A stretch of 58,009 bases of DNA. It comes from Opitutia bacterium (lineage in GTDB: Bacteria > Verrucomicrobiota > Verrucomicrobiae > Opitutales > Opitutaceae). A program made the position numbers and the translations under genes. The notes under the pieces are model-generated. The model was not told the origin of the DNA and made no database searches. It saw nothing but the letters and a program-made list of their open reading frames with translations. The DNA is taken from NCBI GenBank assembly GCA_947442255.1, contig CANEVO010000010.1, forward strand, positions 1 to 58,009, written 5' to 3'. Each line of letters begins with the position of its first letter. Positions within the stretch are counted from its first letter, which is position 1. This document shows, piece by piece, positions 9,158 to 18,269 of this stretch.

Positions 9158-9357
9158 ATGCCGACAGCCAAAGCGAAACGTCGCAATGTTAAGGCCGACG
9201 CGATCAGGCTCGTACGGGGCTCCCGGCAACGTTGTCTTGGGACGACCTCATGTATCGGATCTACGTTCGCCAAAAAATCGAGGTGGGCCTGGCGGATATC
9301 AAAATCGGTTGCGTGTGCACACATTCGTCCATTCGGAAAGAGCTTGGGATGTCGTGA
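9158..9357 (+). pseudogene. Frameshifted antitoxin of a ParE/RelE-type pair
   Basis: From ATG 9158 the first frame gives MPTAKAKRRNVKADAIRLV. After a shift at about 9214-9222 a different frame gives LSWDDLMYRIYVRQKIEVG and ends KELGMS at the TGA 9355-9357. Joined, these two parts give a normal-length small antitoxin of about 65-70 residues; W-D-D-L-M-Y-x-I-Y-V-R-Q is a recurrent motif of antitoxins partnered with ParE/RelE toxins. In the present sequence no single frame encodes the whole protein. Its stop overlaps the toxin-like start (GTGA at 9354-9357), the coupling usual for such pairs. Confidence 0.6.
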
Positions 9358-9520
9358 ACATCGTCTGGTCTTCGGAGGCCCGAAAAGCGCTTCGAGCGAT
9401 TCAGAAGTTCACGAGTCGCCTTACCGGATCATCTACGATTTCACGGAAGAAGAGTTTCGCGTGGTGACGATGGTTCACTTCAAGCAGCAACTTCCGCAGG
9501 AACGGTTGAGCAGACGCTAG
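9354..9520 (+). pseudogene. Internally deleted ParE/RelE-family toxin
   Basis: A GTG at 9354 starts VNIVWSSEARKALRAIQKF, the N-terminal strand and helix of ParE/RelE toxins. Directly afterwards, in another frame, lies ESPYRIIYDFTEEEFRVV, then TMVHFKQQLP, which is the C-terminal strand pair of the same family, ending at TAG 9518-9520. The roughly 40-50 residues that should lie between are missing and the two ends are out of frame, so the toxin is inactive. With the broken antitoxin upstream this is a dead toxin-antitoxin locus. Confidence 0.65.
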
Positions 9521-9613
9521 TCCGTCGAACGTCCGTCTTGCCGACGTGGCTGGAGGTTGTCTTCGTGGCGCACCCGACTTGGCCCCTTTGCTTTTGTAAT
9601 CCCCGACTCCTTC

Positions 9614-10546
9614 ATGCCTGCGCACCCTTCCGCCCGACCCGAACTCCGCGGCGTCCTGCCCGTTTTCCAAACGCCGTGGCTCTCCGACGAAACGCTCGAT
9701 CGCGATACGCTCGAACGCGAGATCGCCTGGCTCTACGACTGCGGGGCGCACGGCATTGTGATGGCGATGGTTTCCGAGACGCTCCGGCTTTCCAGCGAGG
9801 AGCGGGATGAACTGGCCGCGGCCGCCTGCCGCTTCGGCCGGACGCGCGGCGTGGTGGTGATCAGTGTCGGCGCCGAGTCCTCGAAGGTCGCGGAACGCTA
9901 CGCGCGGCACGCCGAGGCGGTCGGCGCCGATGCGGTGATGGCGATCCCGCCCGTCTCGGGCGGCATCGGTGAGGGCGAACTGCTCGCCTACTACACGCGC
10001 ATCATCGAGGCGATCCGCCTGCCGGTCATCGTGCAGGACGCGAGCGGCTACGTCGGCAAGCCGATGCCCATCGCGATGCAGGCGCGGCTGCTCGACACGT
10101 TTGGCCCCGACCGGGTGCTCTACAAGCCCGAGGCCTCGCCCATCGGCCCGAAGCTCTCGGAACTGCGCGACGCCACCGGCGGCCGGGCGCGAGTCTTCGA
10201 GGGCACGGGCGGCCTCGCGCTCGTCGATTCCTTTCGCCGCGGCATCGTCGGCACGATGCCCGGGGCGGATCTGATCCGTGGCCTGGTCGCGCTCTGGAAT
10301 GCGCTGGAGGCCGGCGACACGGAACGGGCCGATCGCATCCACGGCCCGCTCGCCGCGCTCGTCTCGATGCAGACCAGTCTCGATGCGTTCCTCGCCGTCG
10401 AAAAGCACCTGCTGGTGCGCCAGGGCATTTTCAAAAACACGCTCGTGCGCGGGCCGGTGGGTTTCCGGCTCGATGCCGAATCGAAGCGCGAGGTGGACCG
10501 GCTGTTCGACCGGCTGATCGCCGAAGCCGGGCCGGCGCACGCGTGA
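9614..10546 (+). CDS. DHDPS/N-acetylneuraminate lyase family aldolase
   Basis: A 310-residue (beta/alpha)8 protein. I choose ATG 9614 over the longer frame at 9557 because the family begins close to LRGVLPVFQTPW. The expected Schiff-base lysine is in DRVLYKPEASPIG (about residue 170), and the region GELLAYYTRIIEAIRLPVIV carries the usual tyrosine and beta strand before it. The family's GTTGE-type loop is replaced by MAMVSETLRLSSEE, so the substrate is probably not that of DapA. Members cleave or form 2-keto acids such as dehydrated sugar acids, neuraminate or hydroxyproline derivatives. It is followed after 68 bases by an amidohydrolase and then a sugar-acid-type MFS carrier, which favours a catabolic role. 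Confidence 0.83.
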   Translation: MPAHPSARPELRGVLPVFQTPWLSDETLDRDTLEREIAWLYDCGAHGIVMAMVSETLRLSSEERDELAAAACRFGRTRGVVVISVGAESSKVAERYARHAEAVGADAVMAIPPVSGGIGEGELLAYYTRIIEAIRLPVIVQDASGYVGKPMPIAMQARLLDTFGPDRVLYKPEASPIGPKLSELRDATGGRARVFEGTGGLALVDSFRRGIVGTMPGADLIRGLVALWNALEAGDTERADRIHGPLAALVSMQTSLDAFLAVEKHLLVRQGIFKNTLVRGPVGFRLDAESKREVDRLFDRLIAEAGPAHA

Positions 10547-10614
10547 GGCGAAAATTTCTTGTCGGATCTTTCCCAATGTTCGGGTCTTGATGCTCCCACC
10601 CCTGCCGCCGCCCC

Positions 10615-11469
10615 ATGATCATCGACGTTCATTCCCACGCCTGGAATTTTCCCGCCGACTTTTCGGCCGATTTCATCCGCCAGGCGGGCCGGGCGCGGCC
10701 GGGCCATGCCGTGGATTTCACGGCGCGTTACGAGGCCTATCGCGCGACGGCGCCGGCCGACACCTACACGGTCGTATTCGGCGGAAAGGCCCGGCTCAGC
10801 GGACTGTGGATCGATGACCGCACGGTGGCGGAGTTTGTCGCGCAGGATCCGGCGCGGCTGATCGGGTTTCTCTCGATCGACCCGACGCAGCCGGAGTGGG
10901 AGCGCGAGCTGGCGGTGGGCCACGAGGAGCTCGGTCTGCGCGGCATCAAGCTGCTGCCGATGTACGCGGGTTTCAGCCCCGACGACGAAAGGCTGGAGCC
11001 GTTGTGGCGGTACGCGGAGCGCCACGGGCTGCCGGTGCTGTTGCACATGGGCACGACGTTCATCACGCAGGCGCCGCTGAAATACACGCTGCCGCATTTG
11101 ATCGAGCCGGTGGCGGTGAAGCATCCGGGCGTGAAGATCGTCCTCGCGCACCTCGGGCATCCGTATGAAGGCGACTGCATCGTGACGATCCGCAAGCACG
11201 AGAATGTTTTCGCCGATGTCAGCGCGCTGCACTACCGCCCGTGGCAGCTCTACAACAGCCTGATGCTCGCGCAGGAGTATGGCGTGTGGTCGAAGCTGCT
11301 TTTTGGCACGGATTTTCCCTTCACGACGGTCAATGCCTCGATCGCCGGAATTCGCGCGCTCAACGATATGCTGGAAGGCACCAAGCTGCCGCGGCTCGAT
11401 CCGGCCCAGATCGAGGCGATGATTCACCGCGACAGTTTGAACCTGCTCGGGTTGAAGGCGGGCGCGTGA
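10615..11469 (+). CDS. Cytosolic amidohydrolase (Amidohydro_2 family)
   Basis: A 284-residue protein without a signal peptide. Metal-site motifs are MIIDVHSHAWNFP at the very start (H-x-H), VLLHMGTTF near residue 142, KIVLAHLGHPYEGD near 175 and LLFGTDFPFTT near 230. This is the ACMSD/2-pyrone-4,6-dicarboxylate-hydrolase branch of the superfamily, which decarboxylates or opens lactones. Its position between a keto-acid aldolase and an MFS carrier suggests it prepares or finishes a sugar-acid or aromatic-acid intermediate, but the substrate cannot be named. Confidence 0.83.
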   Translation: MIIDVHSHAWNFPADFSADFIRQAGRARPGHAVDFTARYEAYRATAPADTYTVVFGGKARLSGLWIDDRTVAEFVAQDPARLIGFLSIDPTQPEWERELAVGHEELGLRGIKLLPMYAGFSPDDERLEPLWRYAERHGLPVLLHMGTTFITQAPLKYTLPHLIEPVAVKHPGVKIVLAHLGHPYEGDCIVTIRKHENVFADVSALHYRPWQLYNSLMLAQEYGVWSKLLFGTDFPFTTVNASIAGIRALNDMLEGTKLPRLDPAQIEAMIHRDSLNLLGLKAGA

Positions 11470-11539
11470 AGTCGCTTCCGATTTCATTGGCGGCTCCGCC
11501 CTGGCGTCGATCCACACCGAAACGAACCTGAACTATCCA

Positions 11540-11692
11540 TGCAGAAGATTTCACGCGAATATCGCGGATTCACGCGGATCCCAGGGGCGAAGCAGGAAAT
11601 ATCCGGGTTGCAGGGTGAGTCACGCGGTCCGCGGCTTGGGGATTTCCAAGGTAATTTATTCGCGTTTCTTCGCATTATTCGCGGCGAACTGA
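11540..11692. repeat. Short TTCGCG/CGCGAA intergenic repeat units
   Basis: The gap of about 260 bases between the amidohydrolase and the MFS gene contains two clusters of a degenerate word. One is near 11550-11580 (TTCACGCGAATATCGCGG and then TTCACGCGGA). The other, in the opposite sense, is near 11657-11688 (TTATTCGCGTTTCTTCGCAT, then TATTCGCGGCGAA). I see no gene here. The clusters could pair as an imperfect stem or be copies of a dispersed family; a single window cannot show which. Confidence 0.4.
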
Positions 11693-11733
11693 AATGTTCC
11701 GGCTGAGCCCTTTTGCTTTCCCCCTCCCCAAAA

Positions 11734-13014
11734 ATGCCCCCCACCCGTACCCGTTTCCTTGCCCTCGCCGGCCTCTGCATGGCGGCGGTGCTGGCCTACA
11801 TCACGCGCAATGCCCTCGGGGTGGCGGAGAGCACGGTGCGGGCCGACCTCGCGCTGACGAAGGAGCAGACGGGCTGGCTGATGAGCATGTTTTTCTGGCC
11901 CTACGCGCTGTTTCAAATTCCCGGGGCCTGGGTGGGCCAGCGCCTCGGTGAGCGGCGGGCGCTGCCGTTGTTCGGCGTCCTGTGGTCGATCGCGTCGGCT
12001 GGGCTAGCGGCGGGCACCTATGGGATCATGGTGATCATGCGCATGGCGATGGGCGTGGCCCAGGCCGGTTTGGTTCCCGGATGCATGGGTGTGATCTCGC
12101 GCTGGATTCCGCGCACGGGGCAGGGCTTTGCCGCGGGTTCGCTCGGGGGCTTCATGTCGGTGGGCGGGGTGATCGCGGCGCCGCTCACGGCGTGGCTGAT
12201 CGTGGCCTGCGGCTGGCGGTGGGCGTTCGCGTTGTATGCCATTCCGGGAATCCTCTGGGCGGCGTGGTTTCGCGGGTGGTTTCGCAACCAGCCCGCGGAG
12301 CATCCGCGCGTCAACGCGGCGGAGTTGGAACTGATTCAGGCCGGCTCTCCGGTGCCGGTGGCCGGATCGGCCTCGGGTGAAAAAACCGTGCCGTGGGCGC
12401 AAATCCTGACGAGTCCCGCGATGGGCTGGATCTGCGCTCAGCAGTTTTTCCGCGCGGCGGGCTACATCTTTTTCAGCACTTGGTTCGCGACGTATCTCCA
12501 GGAGGCCCGCGGGGTGAAGCTCATCAGTTCCGCCCTGTTGACCATGCTGCCGCTGCTCGCCGACGTCGGGGGCAGCCTCCTCGGCGGAGCGCTGTCGGAT
12601 GCGGTGCTGCGGCGCACGGGCAGCGTGAAACTGGCGCGCCGGGGCCTGTCCATCGCCGCGATGCTGGTGTGCGCGCTGCTGACGTTCTCGGCCTACTTTT
12701 TCACCGATGTGTATGTCATCGTGCTGATCATCAGTGCGGGGACCTTTGTGGCCGCGATCGGCAATCCCTGTTCCTGCGCAATGACGATGACTATGGGCGG
12801 GAGCCACGTCGCCACCGTCATGAGCATGATGAACATGAGCGGGAATCTGGGCGCGGCGCTGTTTCCGCTCGCGGTGCCGGCGCTGCTGGCGGCCACGGGC
12901 AGCTGGAACGCGGTGTTGCTCGGTTTCGGCGGACTCTATGTCGCGGCCGCAGTGTGCTGGTGCTTCCTGAAGGTCGAGGGCACCGTCATGGACCAGGCGC
13001 TTGTCAAACGCTGA
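11734..13014 (+). CDS. MFS transporter, hexuronate/anion-symporter-like
   Basis: A 426-residue membrane protein; ATG 11734 is used rather than a TTG at 11713. Twelve helices are visible in two halves. The helix 1-2 region AYITRNALGVAESTVRADLALTKEQ resembles the ACS (anion:cation symporter) subgroup, which carries hexuronates, glucarate, tartrate and similar acids. WVGQRLGERRALPLFGVLW is the conserved loop 2-3 motif (G-x-x-x-D/E-R-x-G-x-R type, slightly altered). It is downstream of an aldolase and an amidohydrolase and upstream of the PSD1/DUF1501 block, all on one strand, consistent with import of a sugar-acid-like product. The specificity is inferred only. Confidence 0.85.
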   Translation: MPPTRTRFLALAGLCMAAVLAYITRNALGVAESTVRADLALTKEQTGWLMSMFFWPYALFQIPGAWVGQRLGERRALPLFGVLWSIASAGLAAGTYGIMVIMRMAMGVAQAGLVPGCMGVISRWIPRTGQGFAAGSLGGFMSVGGVIAAPLTAWLIVACGWRWAFALYAIPGILWAAWFRGWFRNQPAEHPRVNAAELELIQAGSPVPVAGSASGEKTVPWAQILTSPAMGWICAQQFFRAAGYIFFSTWFATYLQEARGVKLISSALLTMLPLLADVGGSLLGGALSDAVLRRTGSVKLARRGLSIAAMLVCALLTFSAYFFTDVYVIVLIISAGTFVAAIGNPCSCAMTMTMGGSHVATVMSMMNMSGNLGAALFPLAVPALLAATGSWNAVLLGFGGLYVAAAVCWCFLKVEGTVMDQALVKR

Positions 13015-13147
13015 AGGAATGGGAAGTCGGGCGCGACCGGACCGCGGCCGCAAGTTCCAGTTGCGGGCGGCGCAGAAACCGATTGATTCCCGCCTCGAGT
13101 CCCAACCCCACCCACATTCCGCTCAGCTCCGATCCGGGCACATTTCC

Positions 13148-16100
13148 ATGCGGTTTCCCTTTTCCTGCCTCTTCGTCGTGTCCGCGGCACTCCTGCCGCT
13201 GGGGGCGCGGGGGGCGGCAGCGTCCGACCTCCCCGATTTCACGCGGCAGATCCGGCCCATCCTCTCGGACAAGTGTTTCCGCTGCCACGGTCCGGACGAG
13301 GATGAGCGCAAGGGGGGCGACGACGGGCTGCGGCTCGACACCCCGGACGGTGCGCAGGTGGATCTCGGCGGTTACAAAGCCATCGTGCCGGGTAATCCGG
13401 CGAAGAGCGAAATCCTCAGCCGTATGCTGTCGGAGGATCCCGAGGAACGCATGCCGCCGCGCAAGACAGGCAAGGCGGTCACGCCGCAGGAAGTCGATCT
13501 GATCAAGCGCTGGATCGCGGGCGGCGCCAAATACTCGCGGCACTGGAGCTACGAGAAACCGGTGCGCGCCCCGTTGCCCAAAGTGAAGGCCAAGGGTTGG
13601 ACCAAGGGAACGGTGGACCAATTCATTCTGGCAAAATTAGAGAAAGAAGGCCTGCGCCCGCAGCCCGAGGCCGACCGGCCGGCTTTGGCGCGCCGCGTGG
13701 CGCTGGATCTCACCGGCCTGACGCCCACGATCGAGGAAGTCGACGCCTTCGTCGTGGACCGCAGCCCGGCCGCCTACGAGCGTTTCGTCGACCGGCAGCT
13801 GGCCAAGCCGGCTTATGGCGAGCATTGGGCGCTGGCGTGGCTGGATCTCGCGCGTTACGCCGACTCCAAGGGTTACGCCGACGACCAGCCGCGCAGCATC
13901 TGGAAATATCGCGACTACGTGATCGACGCGTTCAACCGCAACCTGCCGTTCGACCGGTTCACGATCGAGCAGCTCGCCGGCGACCTCCTGCCGAATCCGA
14001 CCGAAGCGCAGCTTTTTGCCACGGGCTTTCATCGCAACACGATGAACAACACCGAGGGCGGCACCGACGATGAGGAGTTTCGCAATGCGGCGGTGGTCGA
14101 CCGGGTCAATACCTCCATGGGGGTCTGGATGGGGACTTCGATCGCGTGCGCGCAATGTCACACCCACAAATACGATCCGCTCACCAACAAGGAATATTTC
14201 CAGCTCTTCGCGATCTTCAACCAGAGCGAGGACGCCGACCGGAGCGACGAAACGCCGATCCTCGAATTCTATACCGACGCGCAGAAGGCGCAGCGGGCCG
14301 ATTGGGAAAACGAGATCGCGGCCCTCGACCGGACGCTGGTGGCGGCCCGCTCCACCCATGGCGCCGCGGCGGAAAAATGGGCGGCGGAGTTTCCCGCCCG
14401 GCTCGACTGGCAGTATCTTAAACCCGCCGCGGTGAAATCCGCGGGCAAGGCGGAAGTCACGGTGCAGGATGACGGCACCGTGGTCGTGGCGCCGGGGCAG
14501 AAGAAGGACACTTATACGCTCGAAGTCCCCGTGGCCGAGGGCACCACCGTCGCGGCGCTGCGCTTGGCGGCGCTGCCGGACGAGGCGTTGCCGGGCAAGG
14601 GCGCGGGTGGGGCGGAGGGCAACTTTGTCGTCACGCGCGTGCGCGCCGGCATCAAACCCGCGGAACCGATCCGCCGCGCTCGTTACGTTCGGGTCGAACT
14701 GCCGGGCAAGGACCGGACGCTGCAACTCGCCGAGGTGGAGGTTTTCAGCAACGGACAAAATGTGGCGGCGAGTGGCGTGGCTTCGCAGAGCTCGACGGCC
14801 GAGGGCGCCGAAGCGGGCCGGGCGATCGATGGCCGGACCGACGGGGATTTCGCGAAAACTTCCGTGACGCAGACAGCGAGCAGCGAGAATCCCTGGTGGG
14901 AGCTCGATCTCAATTCCGTTCAGGCGTTGGAGCGAATTGTGGTCTGGGGCCGGACCGGGGCGGAAGCGACGCCCGCGGGCCTGCGGGTGAGCCTGCTCGA
15001 TGAGCAGAAAAAGCCGGTTTGGGAACTGGCCGCCCGGGACGCGCCCCGGCCCAGCCGGGTGTTCGATCTCGGCGATCCAGTGGAGCTCAAACTGAGCCGC
15101 GTGGTCGTCGATTTTGCTCAAGCGGAATTCGACGAGTCGTTCATCATAACGGATCAGGAACCGAAGACACCCAATCCGCGAAAGAAGACGGCGCTCAAGC
15201 GGGGGTGGGGCGTCGAGGGATCCGTGGGCAAAACGCACACGCTTTCGGTCCAGCCGGCGAAGCCGTTCACGCTGCAGCCCGGCGAGAAACTGGTGGTCAC
15301 CCTTGAGCAGCAGTCGGCGGTCGAAAACGCCACGCTCAACCGTTTCCGGATCGGGACCACCTCCGACCCGCGCAGCAGTGAACATTTGCGTTTGCCGGCG
15401 GCGGAGCTCGCCGCGCTGCAGCTTTCCGCGGCGGAGCGCGACGTGGCGCAGACCGCGTTGTTGCTCGATTATTATGTCCGCCAGGTCGCGCCCGAGCTCA
15501 AGGAGCCGCGCGATCGCCTGGCGACGCTGCACCGTTCCATCGAGGAGATGCCGGTCAACTCATCCCCGATCATGCGCGAACTCGCGGCGGACCAGCAGCG
15601 CAAGACGCACATCCAGCTTCGCGGCAATTTCCGCGCGCTGGACGAGGAAGTGTCCCCGGGCGTGCCAGCGGCCTTTCCGCCCCTGCCGGCGGGCGCCCCG
15701 GTTAACCGCCTGACCTTTGCCCGGTGGCTGGTCGACGAAAACAATCCGCTCACGGCGCGCGTGCAGGCGAACCGGCTGTGGGAGGCGATTTTTGGAATCG
15801 GCCTCGTGCGGACATCGGAAGAATTTGGCTCGCAGGGCGAACTGCCCACGCACCCCGAGCTCCTCGACTGGCTCGCGTGCGAGCTCGTCGACGGCAAGTG
15901 GGACATGAAGCGTCTTCTCAAGACACTGGTGATGTCGGCGGCCTACCGGCAGAGTTCGAAGGTCACACCCGAGGCGCTGGCGGCGGATCCGGAAAACCGG
16001 CTGGTCTCACGCGGTCCCCGCTTCCGGCTTGGAGCTGAAGTGGTGCGTGATCAGGCGCTGGCGGTGAGCGGTTTGTTGAGCGCAAAGATGCACGGCCCCT

Positions 16101-16642
16101 CGGGCCGGCCCTACCAGCCGGCCTTCGACCTGCGAGCGGCGTTCGGGTCCGCCCTCGATTGGAAGACCAGCGCGGGCGAGGATCGCTACCGGCGCGGGCT
16201 CTACACCGAGTGGCGCCGCAGCAGCCCCTATCCCTCGATGGTCACGTTCGACGCGCCTAACCGCGAAATCTGCACGTTGCGCCGCAACCGCAGCAACACG
16301 CCGCTCCAGGCGCTGGTGACCTTGAACGACCCCGTTTACGTCGAGGCGGCCCAGGCGCTCGCGCGGCTCATCGCCGTCGGCGATCATTCCGTGGCGGCCA
16401 GGATCCACGATGGGTTTCGCCGCGTGCTGGCGCGTCCGCCGACCGACGCCGAGGTGCAGGAAGTAGCGGCGCTGTACAAGAATGCCGCCGCGACCTATGC
16501 CGCCGCGCCCGACCAGGCCGCGGCCCTGATCGCCAACCCGGACAATCCCCCGCCCGCCGGAATTCCACCGGCGGAGCTGGCCGCCTGGACGGCCGTGGCT
16601 AATGTCTTGCTCAATCTCGACGAGACGCTGATGAAGCGCTGA
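13148..16642 (+). CDS. PSD1 / DUF1549-DUF1553 protein with planctomycete cytochrome c motif (copy 1)
   Basis: A 1164-residue exported protein. The start at 13148 gives a clear signal peptide (MRFPFSCLFVVSAALLPLGA). Near residue 42 is a heme-binding C-F-R-C-H in the planctomycete cytochrome c domain. DUF1549 spans about residues 150-365 (GYADDQPRSIWKYRDYVIDA, LPFDRFTIEQLAGDLLPNP) and contains a second C-A-Q-C-H-T-H near residue 335. Residues about 505-605 look like an F5/8C (discoidin) carbohydrate-binding domain (RYVRVELPGKDRTLQLAEVE, NPWWELDLNSVQALERIVVW). DUF1553 fills about 850-1140. The biochemical role of the family is not established. A DUF1501 gene follows after 10 bases. Confidence 0.9.
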   Translation: MRFPFSCLFVVSAALLPLGARGAAASDLPDFTRQIRPILSDKCFRCHGPDEDERKGGDDGLRLDTPDGAQVDLGGYKAIVPGNPAKSEILSRMLSEDPEERMPPRKTGKAVTPQEVDLIKRWIAGGAKYSRHWSYEKPVRAPLPKVKAKGWTKGTVDQFILAKLEKEGLRPQPEADRPALARRVALDLTGLTPTIEEVDAFVVDRSPAAYERFVDRQLAKPAYGEHWALAWLDLARYADSKGYADDQPRSIWKYRDYVIDAFNRNLPFDRFTIEQLAGDLLPNPTEAQLFATGFHRNTMNNTEGGTDDEEFRNAAVVDRVNTSMGVWMGTSIACAQCHTHKYDPLTNKEYFQLFAIFNQSEDADRSDETPILEFYTDAQKAQRADWENEIAALDRTLVAARSTHGAAAEKWAAEFPARLDWQYLKPAAVKSAGKAEVTVQDDGTVVVAPGQKKDTYTLEVPVAEGTTVAALRLAALPDEALPGKGAGGAEGNFVVTRVRAGIKPAEPIRRARYVRVELPGKDRTLQLAEVEVFSNGQNVAASGVASQSSTAEGAEAGRAIDGRTDGDFAKTSVTQTASSENPWWELDLNSVQALERIVVWGRTGAEATPAGLRVSLLDEQKKPVWELAARDAPRPSRVFDLGDPVELKLSRVVVDFAQAEFDESFIITDQEPKTPNPRKKTALKRGWGVEGSVGKTHTLSVQPAKPFTLQPGEKLVVTLEQQSAVENATLNRFRIGTTSDPRSSEHLRLPAAELAALQLSAAERDVAQTALLLDYYVRQVAPELKEPRDRLATLHRSIEEMPVNSSPIMRELAADQQRKTHIQLRGNFRALDEEVSPGVPAAFPPLPAGAPVNRLTFARWLVDENNPLTARVQANRLWEAIFGIGLVRTSEEFGSQGELPTHPELLDWLACELVDGKWDMKRLLKTLVMSAAYRQSSKVTPEALAADPENRLVSRGPRFRLGAEVVRDQALAVSGLLSAKMHGPSGRPYQPAFDLRAAFGSALDWKTSAGEDRYRRGLYTEWRRSSPYPSMVTFDAPNREICTLRRNRSNTPLQALVTLNDPVYVEAAQALARLIAVGDHSVAARIHDGFRRVLARPPTDAEVQEVAALYKNAAATYAAAPDQAAALIANPDNPPPAGIPPAELAAWTAVANVLLNLDETLMKR

Positions 16643-16652
16643 GCGCCGCCCC

Positions 16653-18107
16653 ATGAATCTCCCGCTGCAACAGCTCCAGCACCAGACTCGGCGCCAGTTC
16701 CTGCGCAACGTCGGCCAGTTCAGCCTCGGGGCGATCGCGATGGAAGCGCTGCTCTCCCGCCCGGCGTCGGCCGGCCCCGCCGCCGCGCGCAACCCCCTGG
16801 CTCCGCATGCGCCGCATTTTGCGCCGAAGGTCAAACGCGTCATCTACCTGCACATGTCCGGCGGGCCGCCGCACCTCGACCTCTTCGACTACAAGCCGGA
16901 ACTGGTGAAGTTCGACGGCCAGCTGGCGCCCGATGCGTTTATCAAGGGCAAAAAATTCGCCTTCACCACGGGCACCCCGAAGCTCATGGGCACGCCGCGG
17001 ACGTTTGCCCAGTACGGCAAGGGTGGCATCTGGATGTCGGACGCGATCCCAAATTTTCAGACGATCGCCGACGAGCTGTGCGTCATCAAGTCGATGAACA
17101 GCGACCAGTTCAACCACACGCCGGCCGAGCTGTTGCTGTTTACTGGGTCGCCGCGATCGGGCCGGCCCTCGATGGGTTCGTGGGTCACCTACGGGCTTGG
17201 TTCCGAAAACGAAAACCTGCCCGGGTTTGTGGTGCTGATCAGCAGTGGCGTGCAACCCAGCGCGGGGCAGGCCGCGTGGGGCACGGGTTTCCTGCCGTCG
17301 GTTTTTCAAGGCGTGCAATGTCGCTCGAAGGGCGACCCGGTCCTCTACGTTGGCGATCCTCCCGGCATGGACCGGGCGATGCGGCGGCAGACGCTCGATG
17401 CGTTGCGCGCGCTCAACGAGCTGCAGGCGAAGGAACTCGGCCACCCGGAGACCGCCACGCGCATCGCGCAGTACGAACTCGCGTTTCGCATGCAGGCCAG
17501 CGTGCCGGAAGTGATGGATATTTCGCGCGAATCGCCGGCCACGCTGGAGGCGTACGGCGCGAAGCCGGGCGAGGCGAGCTTTGCCAACAACTGCCTCCTC
17601 GGGCGGCGGCTGCTCGAGCAGGGCGTGCGCTTTGTGCAGCTCTTCGACTGGGGCTGGGATTTTCACGGGACCACCCCGCGGGAGGATATCCGCCATGGCC
17701 TGACCGAGAAGATGGCGCGGACGGACAAGCCGGTGACGGCGCTCATCCGCGATCTCAAGGAGCGCGGGCTGCTCGAGGACACGCTGGTCATCTGGGGCGG
17801 CGAATTTGGGCGCACGCCTTTCCGGGAAGGCCGGACATCGACCGGCGACATCATGGGGCGGGATCACTTTCCGGACGCATATTCGCTTTTCCTTGCGGGT
17901 GGTGGCGTCAAACGCGGCCTGAGCTACGGCCAGACCGACGAACTCGGCTTCGGCATCGTCGAGAACAAGGTGCACGTGCACGACCTGCAGGCGACGATCC
18001 TGCACCTGCTGGGCTTCGATCACACCGCGCTGACGTTCCGCTTCCAGGGTCGCGACTACCGCCTCACCGATGTGCATGGCCAAGTGGTCAAAGACATCCT
18101 GGTGTGA
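16653..18107 (+). CDS. DUF1501 Tat-exported sulfatase-like protein (copy 1)
   Basis: A 484-residue protein starting with a twin-arginine signal (QTRRQFLRNVGQFSLGAIA). The body is DUF1501, a member of the alkaline-phosphatase/sulfatase-like superfamily. Hallmarks are VIYLHMSGGPPHLDLFDYKP near residue 65, QFNHTPAELLLFTGSPRSG near 150, LVIWGGEFGRTPF near 380 and GRDHFPDAYSLFLAGGG near 405. The D and H positions match metal-binding residues of the superfamily in outline, but the sulfatase formylglycine motif C/S-x-P-x-R is not evident, so activity is unproven. It starts 10 bases after copy 1 of PSD1, and the two are near-certainly cotranslated and cotranscribed. Confidence 0.9.
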   Translation: MNLPLQQLQHQTRRQFLRNVGQFSLGAIAMEALLSRPASAGPAAARNPLAPHAPHFAPKVKRVIYLHMSGGPPHLDLFDYKPELVKFDGQLAPDAFIKGKKFAFTTGTPKLMGTPRTFAQYGKGGIWMSDAIPNFQTIADELCVIKSMNSDQFNHTPAELLLFTGSPRSGRPSMGSWVTYGLGSENENLPGFVVLISSGVQPSAGQAAWGTGFLPSVFQGVQCRSKGDPVLYVGDPPGMDRAMRRQTLDALRALNELQAKELGHPETATRIAQYELAFRMQASVPEVMDISRESPATLEAYGAKPGEASFANNCLLGRRLLEQGVRFVQLFDWGWDFHGTTPREDIRHGLTEKMARTDKPVTALIRDLKERGLLEDTLVIWGGEFGRTPFREGRTSTGDIMGRDHFPDAYSLFLAGGGVKRGLSYGQTDELGFGIVENKVHVHDLQATILHLLGFDHTALTFRFQGRDYRLTDVHGQVVKDILV

Positions 18108-18269
18108 GGCCGGATCGTTGCCCCGCGGGATCCGGGCGCGACTCCAAGCGCGCCGTTGCACTTGAAAATAAAATGGGTTTTGTGAAGGGGCCTTCGACGG
18201 TTGTGACTGCCTTTCGACTTACCCCACCTTCATGCGGACTACCTGCCCCTTCACGCCCATCTCGTGAGA

